This document shows, piece after piece, positions 1 to 35,475 of a stretch of DNA of 64,000 nt. The position numbers and the translations under genes were made by a program. The notes below the pieces were generated by a model. That model was not told the DNA's origin. It did no database searches and saw nothing but the letters and a program-made list of their open reading frames with translations. Source of the stretch: Dirofilaria immitis (taxonomy: Eukaryota; Nematoda; Chromadorea; Rhabditida; Onchocercidae); the NCBI GenBank assembly GCA_024305405.1, contig JAKNDB010000108.1, positions 1,427,501-1,491,500 of the forward strand, written 5' to 3'. The stretch's first letter is position 1. Each line of letters begins with the position of its first letter.

Positions 1-19
1 AAAATTTAGCTAATTATGG

Positions 20-430
20 TGAAAATTATTGAATAATTAAGATTTTAGTGATAACAGGATGATAATGAAATAATTTGTCGAGTACGGGATAATTTCAATA
101 AGTCTGATAAACTTCTTGAAGTAAGTAACTGCTTGATTAAAATCAGTAATGACGGAATGGTAATAATGAGATATTAGATAAGGAAAAAATAATTTTAACA
201 AGTTTGACGAGTTTAATCAAAATTAATGATAACGGGATCATAATGAGATGATTGCATAAGTATAATTTTAATAAGTTACATATATCTGATAAGTAATTAA
301 CTGTTTGATTAAAACTGGTAATAGCAGATGATAATGAGATAGTCAAATAAGTATATGATAATTTTGATAAATTTGATCGAATTAGAATTATTAGAACTTA
401 TCAGATTTACTGATATATAATTGTATGTTT
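20..430. repeat. Degenerate tandem repeat of about 100-120 bp
   Basis: Three to four poor copies of a unit containing GATAATGAGAT, then AATTTTAATAAGTTTGA, then TTGATTAAAA(T/C)TGGTAAT. Short ORFs here are by-products. The stretch from 430 to 870 is AT-rich with no recognisable feature. Confidence 0.5.
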
Positions 431-882
431 TTTGATACTATCTCATGCTTGGAATATGATTAATCATTGTATAAATTAATTAATGAATAATTATCAAATG
501 ATAATTTCTTTAATTGTAATTTTTAATCAAAATTCTAAATTTTACATTTTTTTCTTTAAATATATTTCTCTGATTGGTACTAGCATAAAATTAATTGCGA
601 TAAACTTGTTGTTAAATTAGATATATTTCAGTTTTTTTATATTAAATATAAGTTTTTACATCTTTTCTCCCTACTGTTTACTTTATGCAAATTTTTTTTT
701 TTATTTACTGTTTTATTTTTAAAAATTATGATTAGTTTACTTGTTTTTTTAATACTGTTTATTTAACGACTAAATATGACAAAATACCGTAATACCTCTA
801 ATAACCCACAGTATATGATAATATACTGTAATAGCTACAGTAATGGCACGAAAAGAAAATTTAAATATTTTTCAGATTTGCA

Positions 883-23901
<23,019 letters not shown>

Positions 23902-25027
23902 TTTGAGCCGTATAATTTTTCTTTTTTTGACCCATATGATTCTTAATTTTTATAAAATGGATTTTTCACCATTTTTCTTTTTTTTTTGTTTCTATCTGAA
24001 AACGGAATTTTATTAATTTGTATGCGTTGTATTATTATCATTTCTTTTTTCTTTTTCCTAAATTATCTAATCAAATTTGAAATTAAATTCCAAATTTTAG
24101 GTATACAAATTTTTTTATTGTACGATCTCTGAATATTTGTATAATTCTTCCATCATAGTTTTTTTTTTTTTTTTTTTGTATAATTCTAAAATACTACGAT
24201 AACAAATTACTAATAAATTAATTATTTCAAATTGCTACGGTAGCAAATTATTGCTAAATAATTATCTCGAAAAATTATCCTATCCCAATTAATTAATCAT
24301 TATCATTACTTTTTTGTTTTTTGATAGTAATAACAATTATTATTATTATTACTATAAATCATAAAATCATTATTATTTCTAACCTATTTCTATTTCTATC
24401 ATTGTTTGTAAATTTTGTATTTGTTATGCAAAAAAAAAAAATAGTTTTATATTATCAATTATCACTTTTACTCCTTTTTTTTTTCTTACCTTTTCTCAAA
24501 TGAATATATAAATAATGAATAAGAAGTATTAGATTATATCGAAATTATGTTTGAATTTATCAATTGATGATATAATTGAAAGAATAAAATTAAAATTTTT
24601 ATCAATGATAATGATAATATTTTTGTCAATGATACTGATAATGATATATAGAAATGTGTATGTGTGTGTGTGTGTGTGTGTGTTTTTTTGCATAATTTCA
24701 AATTATCAAATTTTTACAATTACAAATTAATTAATGATAATTTATATTATATTATAATATTTCTATGTTCTGATTAAATCATTTTTAACTAGAAGTGATA
24801 AGAAGAAAAGAAAAAGAAAACTTTTCAATATCGAAGTGATAAGACGAAAAAAAAAATTTCTTTCAATCAACTAAAATATCATTTTTTCGTTTTTTTTTCT
24901 CTTCATTTTCTTCCATCTTTATTTCCTGTCAATGATACATAAAAAATTTTTTAAAAAAAAAATAAATTTTCATTTTTTTTTCCTTGTATCAACGACGAGA
25001 ATGATTTGCTTCATCGACGTATGTTTG
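23902..25027. other. Convergent intergenic stretch: GRIP 3' UTR and neuropeptide 3' side
   Basis: No further coding was seen. AATAAA occurs at 24212 and 24583 and could serve GRIP on the + strand. A (GT)n run lies at 24659-24682. The stretch is otherwise AT-rich. Confidence 0.6.
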
Positions 25028-28000
25028 CTATTGAGGATATTGTTGAAAAAGACGTGCTAATACTTCCGAACGTCCGTCATTCATCACGTAACGTTTACCG
25101 AAACGAATCAACGGACTTGTTTGAAAAGCCTAGAAAAGAAAAAAAAGAAAATGATCAATAAATCATATAGTTTTATTAAATTAATTTTTATTCCTATTAA
25201 AAATCATTTCTTAAGTATTTTCTATTATTTGTTTTTTTTTTTTTTTTTAACAAAATTAATAATATCATTGATTGATTACTTATCATCTTATATAATAATC
25301 ATTCGCTGTTTTATAATCATTATTTTGTTATTAACTTAACTATTTAATTATTCGTTATCTTAATAATAATATCATTGAATCAATATCATCAATCAATGAT
25401 ATTGATTACTTATCATATTATATAATAATTATTCGCTGTCAAAATTAATAATACCATTGATTGATTACTTATCATCTTATGTAATAATTATTCGATGTTT
25501 TATAATCATTATTTTATTATTAATTTAATCGTTTAACCATTTAATTATTCGTTATCTTATAATCATTATTTGCTTATTAATTTATTCATTATTTCACATT
25601 AATTACTCGTTATTTTATAATCTATTATTTCATTATCATTTACTCATCACTTTGTATTAATTACTTTTTGCTTTATAATCACTATTCCATTATCAATTAA
25701 TCATTACATCATTTCATTATTTATTATTTTACAATCATTATTTTTCTATTAATTATACATATTTATATTAATTACGCATTATTTTACGAAAGAAAAAAAC
25801 GATACTGAGAAATAATAAAGGGAAATAATGATTAATTAATATTATATATAATAATAATTGAGTTTAAAAAGTATTTAATTAATATTATATATTAATTAAT
25901 ATTTTAATTAATATTATATATAATATTAATTAAAAAGAAAAATTACTGATATGAAGTATAATTTAGTGTTAAATTTTTTTAAAAAAAAGATTATTTTGAT
26001 AATTTTTTTAAATTTCAAAAATTTTCGTTTTCTTTTCTTCATTCCTTCATTTCTTCTCTCTTTCTCACTTCTTTTCTCTTTGCTTTTTCTCACAATAATA
26101 TCAAAAAGTTTGCAAAAAAAAAAAAAAATTGTATACCTCATTACGAGCCATTCTACCAAAGGTATGTTCGGGTTTTCCATATCCACGATTGATTCTAACC
26201 AAATAATCCATCATATTCTCATTTCGTCGTTCAGCTGGTGATATTTCATCTATTTTTAATTTAATTTATTAATTTCCTGTTTTGGAATTAATTATATTCA
26301 TCTTTTATAAATAATTAATACCTGTTATAAATAATTTATTAGTTTGCTAGGTGTCAATCATTTCGTATAAAAAATCAAAATCAGTTCTAAATCATGTATC
26401 AAATTAAGGAAACAATTCATAATAGGAAGAAAGAAATAATCAGTTGAAAGCTGATAATGATGATGATGATGAAAATGATGATGATAGTGATGATGATGAT
26501 GATGATGATGGCAACATTATGAATGATAATGTGAAATCAAAGGAATTATTATTATTATTGTTATACGCTGATAAAATATTTTTAGCTAATATCGAGATTA
26601 AATTTTATGACAAGATAATTATTAGTGATGATGATAATGATGATATTATAAATTTTACGAAATCATGACAACTATCTCTATATATACTGATAATGTATGA
26701 TTATATCATTTAGTCATATCAAGATTAGAGATATTTATTGGCAAATATAATTAATTAATCAATGCTAATTAAATGGAATAAAAGTACAACATGGCGGATT
26801 TATTTAATTATTAGTTACAAGAAAAAAGAAAAAAAACGAAAATGCGGAAAATTTAGAATTTAAAAAAAAAATTGGCGGAAACTAAATTTTAAAAATAAAC
26901 TATCAAAATCGAACTTCTCTCTGCTTAAATAAAATAATTTGTTGCAGAAAAAAGAGAAAAAATTCTGAAATAGTTGAAAAATACTGATAATCAATAAATT
27001 TTTGAAATGATCTTAAAAACAAAAATTCGCCTATCAGAGAATTTATCAGCAAAATTAAATAATTCATAAATTATTTTAAAATATTTGAAATTCGATATTT
27101 GGTTGCTAAAATAATTCAGTAAATTATAATTTCCATTAGCAGATTTCATTGGATTTTCAAATAGTTTTTGTTTTGTATAATTTGTTGATTCGACAAACTT
27201 ATCAATCATAATTTAATCAAATTTAATTCATTCATTAATTACGGTTTTTTTATTTCGATTTGATATGATAATTTTCGTAATTATCATATCACATCAGTTA
27301 TGAATAGATGTTTAAAAATTATATTTCTAAAGATAAAATAGCAATATCGAAAATTTTTAATTAATTCATTCTTTAAATAAATCCTTCATATTAAGCACTT
27401 TTGGCAAAATATTATCAATATTTAATTTGATTCGTTGATTATCTATTTCTTTTATCATTTCAAATTATTGATGAAAAAATGATAATAATAATTTACAATA
27501 ATTTACTACAAATGACACCAGATTATTAATCTTATTCTTAACAAAAATTGGAAAAATTTTTCTAAATTTCAAGTAATCACTCATCATTATTATCATTACA
27601 ATTTATCATTATTATCACCACTTTTTGATAATTATCATTATCAAAAAGCGATAATTGTAATCAATTTTTAAAATTATTTTTGATTAATTTTGTTATTATC
27701 ATCTTTCTTTCTTTTTTTTGTTATTCCATTAGAATTTATAATAGAAACAAAATTCTTAATTAATTATTAAAATTTAATTTTTTTAAAATTAAGATTGCAA
27801 GTACTTAATCTTTGGTCAGACAAAAAAACGAACTTAACAATGGTCTGATAGCAATGATCTGATAACAATGATCTGATAAATATTTATAAACTATATCAAA
27901 AATAATTGATAAAAATGAGAAAAAAAAATATGAAATAAATTTTAGAAGAGCGCTCATGATAATACGAATAATCAATCAATCAATCAATCAATCAAATATT

Positions 28001-28366
28001 TTAAATATGCGAATCAAAAAAAATTTTATGATAATCATTTTATCGAAATTATCTTATCCAAATCATTCGTTAACATTTATTATTATTTTTATTATCTTTC
28101 CTTTTTTCTTTTTTTCTTTTTCTGCTACGATTATTTATTATTTTTAGTTCAAAATTTTTTTTCTTTGCATAGAATAATTTTATAAAATAAACAATAATAG
28201 AATTTGTTAATATAAATTTAAATTAAATTAAAAATTTAATTTAAAATTAATTACATTCAGTTTCAAGTGATCGTATTCCCGATGATTCCATAGAATGCGT
28301 TAATGTCATGCATATTAGTACAGCAAGCAAATAGCAACTCATTGATTGAAATGCAATGGGAATCAT
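25028..28366 (-). CDS. RFamide-type neuropeptide precursor (FLP-like)
   Basis: Small secreted prepropeptide, 108 residues, three exons: 28366-28255, 26249-26137, 25129-25028. All phases agree without correction. Residues 1-24 are a clear signal peptide (hydrophobic CYLLAVLICMTLTHS, likely cut after Ser). The middle exon reads ISPAERRNENMMDYLVRI and ends FGRMARNE. The last exon holds SPLIRFGKR: an amidation Gly and dibasic site after Ile-Arg-Phe, so the mature peptide would end in PLIRF-amide. It is followed by a C-flanking peptide, YVMNDGRSEVLARLFQQYPQ. PLIRFamide endings are known from nematode FLP-13, but that precursor carries many copies and this one has one. A single long RFamide with a C-flanking peptide also recalls NPF/NPY-type precursors. 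Expected in neurons and acting through a G-protein-coupled receptor. The exact FLP number is not assigned. Confidence 0.82.
25240..25760. repeat. Degenerate repeats with ATTACTTATCATCTTATATA
   Basis: In intron 2 of the neuropeptide gene. A roughly 70-bp block occurs near 25265, 25400 and 25455, followed by drifting copies of (T/A)TTATTCGTTATCTTATAATC down to about 25740. Confidence 0.7.
25820..25935. repeat. TTAATATTATATATTAATTAA palindromic cluster
   Basis: Four copies of ATTAATTAATATTATATA-like sequence, self-complementary, in intron 2 of the neuropeptide gene. Confidence 0.7.
26455..26512. repeat. (GAT)n microsatellite
   Basis: GAT triplets with AAT and AGT interruptions, in intron 1 of the neuropeptide gene. 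The acidic + strand ORF (Asp-rich) is a product of it. Confidence 0.9.
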
Positions 28367-28380
28367 TTTTGAATCTATAA
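28367..28380 (-). other. Likely trans-splice acceptor of neuropeptide gene
   Basis: On the minus strand TTTTATTTTATAG ends at 28375, and the ATG follows 8 bases later. No upstream exon with a fitting donor was found, so spliced-leader addition is the simplest reading. Confidence 0.5.
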
Positions 28381-28429
28381 AATAAAAGTGATAATTTTTA
28401 AACGAACGTCTGTCTGTCTATTAATATGT

Positions 28430-29105
28430 ATGATAAAATTTTTCTCGAAAAATTTTACATCAAGATTAAACAAGATAACGTAAAAAACAAGAATTACATG
28501 AATCTAACTTAATCGTAATGTAAAATGTTCACGGAGAAATTTTGTGTTATGATTAAAATAGATATTGCGCAGAAAACGATACGTAAATTACGTAAATCCA
28601 AATTAATTTTAATGTAAAATGCTCGGGAAATATTTTGGAAGTTACGTTACGATTAAATTAGATAAATTTACATAGGAAACGATACGTAAATTACGTGAAT
28701 CTAACTTAATTTTAATGTAAAATGTTCGGGAAATATTATGGGAAAAATTTAACGTTAGGATTAAATTAGATATTATGCAGGAAAAGATATGTAAAATGTT
28801 CTGAAAATATTTCAAAAAATTTTGTGTTATGATTAAAATAGATAATGCGCAGAAAACGATACGTAAATTACGTGAATCTAACTTAATCTTAATGTAAAAT
28901 GTTCGGGAAATATTTTGGAAGTTGCGTTACGATTACATTAGATAAATTTACGTAGGAAACGATACGTAAATTACGTGAATCTAACTTAATCTTAATATAA
29001 AATGTTTTAGAAATATTTCGAAAAAATTTTACATTACAATAAAATTAGGTAACAAAAAACGTAATTTACGTAAGAAATGATACGTAAATCGATAGGTAAA
29101 TCAAA
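28430..29105. repeat. About 103-bp tandem repeat, six copies, upstream of neuropeptide gene
   Basis: Unit: AATGTAAAATGTTCGGGAAA, TATTTTGGAAGTTACGTTAC, GATTAAATTAGATAA, then GAAACGATACGTAAATTACG, TGAATCTAACTTAAT. Copies drift by 10-20 percent. The array starts 65 bp upstream of the neuropeptide start codon, in the expected promoter region. It is CpG-richer than its surroundings. Confidence 0.85.
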
Positions 29106-32100
29106 GTTAATCATTTACATCAAAATTTAATGAAAAGGAAACGTCTATATTAATATGAAATTATAAAGCGTCGTATAATTTAACAATCTTATTGTAGTAT
29201 TTGTATGATTAATAACTAATTATTAATGAAGCAAAAAATTGTAGCCATATTTTATGGATATAAAACTTATCGATAATTTAGGTAAATAATTTTTATCAAT
29301 TTTGCAATATGATATTATCATTTAGTAGAATAAGCTAACATAATTTATATCTTATTGATTTTTCAAAGTATTACAAGTACTATCATCTAATATGAAATTC
29401 AAATATACGTAATTGATTTTTATCAAAAAAAAAAAAATTTCAGCATAGTTTTGATTAATTAAAAATTGGAATTAAAATTTAATTAAATTCCAAAAAAAAA
29501 TTATTATATTATTTGATATGGAAAGGAAAAAAAATTCTCTAATTGAATTATTTGCTTGAAACTTTTTTACATACCAAAAAAAAAAATAATCAATATAATG
29601 ATTATTATGAATAGGAATAATCATAGTTTAACTGATAATTTATTTCAATAAAAATTATCATAATAATAATGATGATAATGATGATGACTTATTAATAATG
29701 ATAGTGATAATAATTCGGTTTTTTCTTTTCAAAAAAATAATTATAGAAACTAATAATAATAATAATAATAATAATGAAGATTTCGTGTGATGATAAGTTT
29801 TTCTTTTTCTCAATAATAGTAACAATAAATTGATAATGATTTTAATAATGATTTCTTTCTTTCCCTTTCTTCATTTCCAATAATTCTATTCATAACTTCG
29901 TTTTAATTTCCTTTTTTTTTTTTTTTTTTAAATAAAAAAGAGAAAAGAAGAAGTCAACAGGTATTCTAATTTCAATATTTATTAGAAACTAATAATTTTT
30001 TACCTGTGAAATTTTGATTTCAATTTTTCTTTTATCTTTTTTTTTTTTTTTTAACTTCGCTTTCATTTATAACATTTCGAATATGAAATTTGATTTCTTT
30101 AATGTTAAATACTAAAAATAGCAAATTATGAAAAGTTTGTAGGAAAGATTTAAAATATTTTATCTATGAAAATTTAAACTATATAAAACAAAATGATAAG
30201 TAATCAATTTTTCAACATTGATCAATTGATTTGATCGGTTTTTTTCCTTCCTTTCACATCGACGATTTGATTGAAAGTAATTTTTCAACCGAAAATATTA
30301 TCTTCTGTTTTTGAAATAAAAAAAAATTAATCTTGAAAATGAAAAATCTAAGCAAAAAGAAAAAAATGGAAGAAAAAAAAATCATAAAATATAATAAATT
30401 AAAATTTGAATTAATAAATGAGATATGAAACGAAATTGAAAAAGAAAAATGAAAGATGAAATGATAGGATTTTTTTTTTTCATGTATGGAATGATAATGA
30501 ATTAGTCGATTGATAAGTTATCAGATATTTGGTAATAATTGAAAAATAACGACAAGTTAGAAAATAGCAAACGATATAAAATAAAATGAAAATAATTTAA
30601 TCGTTAAGTTAAATCTTATCAAATTTGAAAAAAAAAAAAAAAAATTTTGCTTATTATTTGCTTGAAAATTCAATTTGATTAGTTGTCATGGAATTATTTA
30701 AAAATTTGATTTATAACGTTTATATCAAAAATATCAGAAAAATTAATTGAATAATTATGATAAATTTGATAATATTTATCAGATATACGTTATTCGTAAA
30801 ATTTAATTGACTTTTTTGTTTATACCAAATTTCAAATTATTTACGACAATTATTAATTAGTTTTCTCTTTTAAGTAGGCTATGAATAAAATTTTCCTAAT
30901 TATAGTAATTATTTGATAATAGCAATATTATCGTATGTTTTCTATCGAATATTAATATAAGCAGTATTATTTTGTTTATTTACAATTGATCATAATAAAC
31001 AAATAGTAAACAATAAACAAAGGTATTTTGAAGTATTTGAAGAGAAAGGAAAAAAACGAAAATTAGATGAAAAAATTCTGAATTTTATTTTTTATCTTTT
31101 TCTAAATTCATTTTTAGATGAATATAGAAAATAATTGTCAAAATAAAATTTAAATATTCATCATTTACTAATTTTGTATATGTTAGCGAATTGATATAAT
31201 CATAAATATAATAGTGATAATAGATGAATGATAATAATACATTGTAAAAATGACACTGATAACAAAATTATCACTGCCATTCATTTATTACAACTATTAT
31301 CTTCATCATATAACATAAATATAACTATGATGATACATCTATTCATCTTAATAGCAAACACAATAGTGATGATAATTGATTAAATGATAATGATAATTTT
31401 AAAATTATATTATTGAAAACAAAAGAGAAAAGAAAGAAAACAATGCAATCAATTGATAAATAGATTATAGAAATTTTGAACTGAACTCTAAAATTTATGA
31501 ATGATATGATATGATATTTACATATAAATATATTTATATATATATATATATATGTCTTTTCTATTTATGTTCGAACGAAATACATTATAAGATTAAATGG
31601 GTTAATCAGTAAATGATATACAATTTAATTTCATTCCAATGCATAAAATAATTTCGCCTTATTTGATTTTCAAAAAACCATTTAACTAATGGATCAAATC
31701 TTTTTACAAACAAATTTTTTTTTTTTTTTTATTGTTCATTTGATTTTTTTATTTTATTTTTTTATTATTTTTTTTTTTTTGGTTGCTTTTAACAAGGTAA
31801 TAAAAATTATATCACCCATTTTTGCATGCTAATAATATCAAAGCAATTTTCGCACTTTTCATATTTTGATATATAAAATATATTTATTATATATAATAAA
31901 TTTTTTTTTTTTTATGAAAAATTATTTTGTCCAAATAAAATTTCGAAAAATTATTAATATTATTAATTTAGGATAACATATATTAATTATTATAAAATAT
32001 TGATAAAATTTGTCGAGAAATTATGAAATTAATAAAAATTTATTTAATATATTATAATTATTAAATTTAACATCATAATTAATATATGCAAAAAAAACGA

Positions 32101-35100
32101 AAAAGAAAAATCCTAAATTGATACTTCAATATTTCATAATAATTGATTTGATTATAAAATTTAAAATATTCGCATGAAGTTGTACGATAATTTCTATGTA
32201 TAAATATATTTTTATAATTTTTCCATTCTTTTTTCCTATAATATTTGTATGATTTCGTTAATCAGGAACAATTCGAGAATTCTCGAAAAATTACGAAATT
32301 AATAGGAATTTATTTAATATATTATAATTATTAAATTAATACAATAATTTCTTAATTAATATATGCAGAAAAAAAGAATCTTAAATTGATACTTAAATAC
32401 TTAATAATATTTGATTATTTCACAAAATTTAAAATATTCCAATGAAATTATATGATTTCTAATTGATTAAAATATTTATATAATTCCTAAAAGAATGAAA
32501 ATGAGATATGATAATAATTTGATAAATCTATGCCAATACCTAAACTCTCTCATTCAATGTAACAAAATTAAAAAAAAAAATTTAATTCCTTTCAATATTT
32601 CAAAATTTCTTAATCAATATAAGATTAATATCATATTGTAAATCAATTGTTATCACCATCTTTTATACTAATTTTTTTTTTTTGGAACGATGATAATTTG
32701 ATAAAATATACAAATATCTAAAATCTCAAAGATAAAAAAGCGAAATATTTTAGCAAAGTTTAGAAATATTTATGAGAAAGTTTTTCCGAAAAATAAAAAT
32801 TTCATAAATGTAAGTTTCTAACTAATATGGCTTTCTCGCTTAAATTCTGATAAGAATTGGCTGGGAACACATATCAATCAAACTTCGAGAAATTTGAATA
32901 TCTAATTAATTCAGAATTAATTAATAATGCTTGGTAATTTTTATGAATTGCAAAAAGGATAAAACGAAAAAATTTCCTTTATAATATTTTGAATTAAATG
33001 AAACAACTTGATAAATTATTATTTTGGATCAAGACTGATTGTCAAATGATAATGCAATTAATTATACCCGAAATCACTACTGCCATAATGATTTAGATAA
33101 TTTCATTTTAGTAAATATCATCGATTTAAATAATTTAATTCTAGTAAGCTTGCATATTAACTCCTGCAACTGCAAGATTTCCGATCATGCAGGCTAAATG
33201 AAAAATATTCATAGAAATGATTGAAATCAATGATTAAAAAATGAAATTAATTAATTGCGAAAAAATATGAAACACAAAATTATCGAGATACCGCTTTATC
33301 AGATCAACGTTACCAAAAACCAAGCAATCCAATTTCCTCGAAATGATTGAATAAACTTCGTTGGTAAATAACAAATAATTGATATTATCATAATCAACCA
33401 ATTCAATTTCCTTTGAAATAATCGAATAACATTGGTAAGCGATAAATAAATCTGATAAATGATATTTTTTTTTTTCATTTCCAAATATTTTTGATTATTA
33501 AGAAAGGAGGAAAAGAAATGTTGCAAATATAATATGCATATTTCAAAATTTGCATATCAAGTGATAATCAAAAAAACATCATATTTTATCATATTTATTT
33601 GTCAAATTTTACTCTATAAAACATCCTCTGATATTAGCATAATTTTGCTTTTTAAAAATTTTTTGCCAACTTTTCTAAAATTCTCTTTTCCTAACCATAT
33701 TTCTTACTGAATAAAATAACCATATTTCCTACTGAATAATTTTTACATTTTTCAATTACAAAAAAAAAAAAAGAAAGAAAATGAAAAATGAAATATCAAA
33801 TAATCACTTGGTTCATTCGATGATTTAAATGATAAACGAATTTTAAATGATATGTGACTGATAATAATTGTGATTTTGAAGAATTTTTTGTATTATAATC
33901 AAATAAATAAATATGGTTATTTTAATTATGAATGAAAATAATAATTCTTCATCTTTTTTTTTATTGCATATAGGCAGAAATTATAATTTTCGCGCTATTC
34001 ACAAAATAATTCGATCTGTAATATTTGATAAAATAAATGAATAGCATTGATAACATTGTTTCAAGCGGTTTGTATGAGATAATTAGCCATTAGAAATAAA
34101 ACTTCAGTAAACTCAGTTATATTTATGTTTACATTTATATTTACATACATATTTTGTAGGTTCATATATAACTGCTTTTATAGTATTTTAAATTATATTC
34201 ACATATGTTGAAGATGCATTTTTAGTAAAACATTTGGAATGATAAAATTTATTTCGAGAAATTAATATAACTAATTGTATACAAGAGAATATTTTAAGAG
34301 ATATGTGAGTCAAAAAAAGCAAGATAACCATTGACAAGAGAAAAACTGAAAAGACTGATTTGACCAAAAGTTGCAGTTAAAATTTCATCTCTTAATATAA
34401 TAATGGATAATTTTATAAGTAGACATGCATAAGTAAGAAAATGGAATGAAAGAGCCAAGGAAATAAATTAATGACAGCATGCCATGAAGCAAAAAAAAAA
34501 AAAAATGACTTAACACATTCAATTAACTGACTAACATGAAAAGGAATTTATCAGCAAAGCAAAAAAAAAAAGAAAAAGAAAAAGAAAAAAAACAAAGTGC
34601 AGCTTTCCGGAAATATTTTTGTAATTTTTCCCTTATTATTATTACTGGAAAATCTAACTTTTAAGCTTTCATATATAATATAGCATTAGATTAAATTAAA
34701 TATTTTGAAAAATCAATTCAACAGATTTCCAACCGTCGAGTTTTCGTTTTTTTGATCTTCCCGTTATTTCAAAAACAACTTCTATTCTCTTTCCACGCAA
34801 TCATTGCTATCTTTTAATAATTAAATTAACCACATAGTGTATGACTTCTTTTGTCAGCAGAATTTTCTGAAAATCTTTTCAGCTTCTTTTTTCTTTCTGC
34901 TTGGATGCCCACCTTTGTGATTAAGAATGTAAGTTAAAATAATACATAAAATTATACAAGAGTAAAAATAGATGAATATCATAATTCTGATTTTTTAAAT
35001 AACGAAATTTCATAGTTAATAAACGATTTTTCCCGTAGTCTGAAGGAAACTGTAAATATGAATTAACAAAAAGAAGCAGCTGATAACAGAGATTCCTATA

Positions 35101-35470
35101 GAAAAAGATCAATATGCATGTCCTGAATCAGCCGCAAGAAAATCGATACGATAAATCGACAAAACTTCTTGGTTCAACGATAATTCAGCACATTTTATCC
35201 TTGAAAACAAACAACTTTCTACTGATCAACTGAAAAACAGATAATTTTTATTTGCAAATAATATAGCGATGATGAAATGAACCAAATAAAACTTTAATAT
35301 ATAATGACATCCCCAATTTGATCATTTCAAGTAATATATTTTCTTAGTTGCAATTTGATTTTGTCAAGCATATGGAAAGAATGACTGAATAATATGGAAC
35401 GCAAATTTTTTGGCGACTTCCCAAATATATATCTTATATATTTTCAATATATATTACAGCATATTATAGT
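29106..35470. other. Intergenic AT-rich stretch, 6.4 kb
   Basis: No coding region was supported on either strand. It contains (TAA)n at 29753-29775, a TA run near 31530-31552, many poly-A/T runs and a two-copy 265-bp repeat listed separately. Near 34810-34880 on the minus strand an acceptor-like TTTTCAG is followed by about 19 open codons; it might be an alternative last exon of the desaturase, but evidence is thin. Confidence 0.6.
31975..32470. repeat. 265-bp tandem duplication
   Basis: Two copies starting near 32020 and 32287 share AATTTATTTAATATATTATA, ATTAATATATGCA and TTAAATTGATACTT in the same order, with about 80 percent identity by eye. Confidence 0.75.
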
Positions 35471-35475
35471 AAAAA

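Noticed and set aside
26444..26668. Asp-rich + strand ORF
   Set aside because: (GAT)n within an intron of the minus-strand neuropeptide gene.
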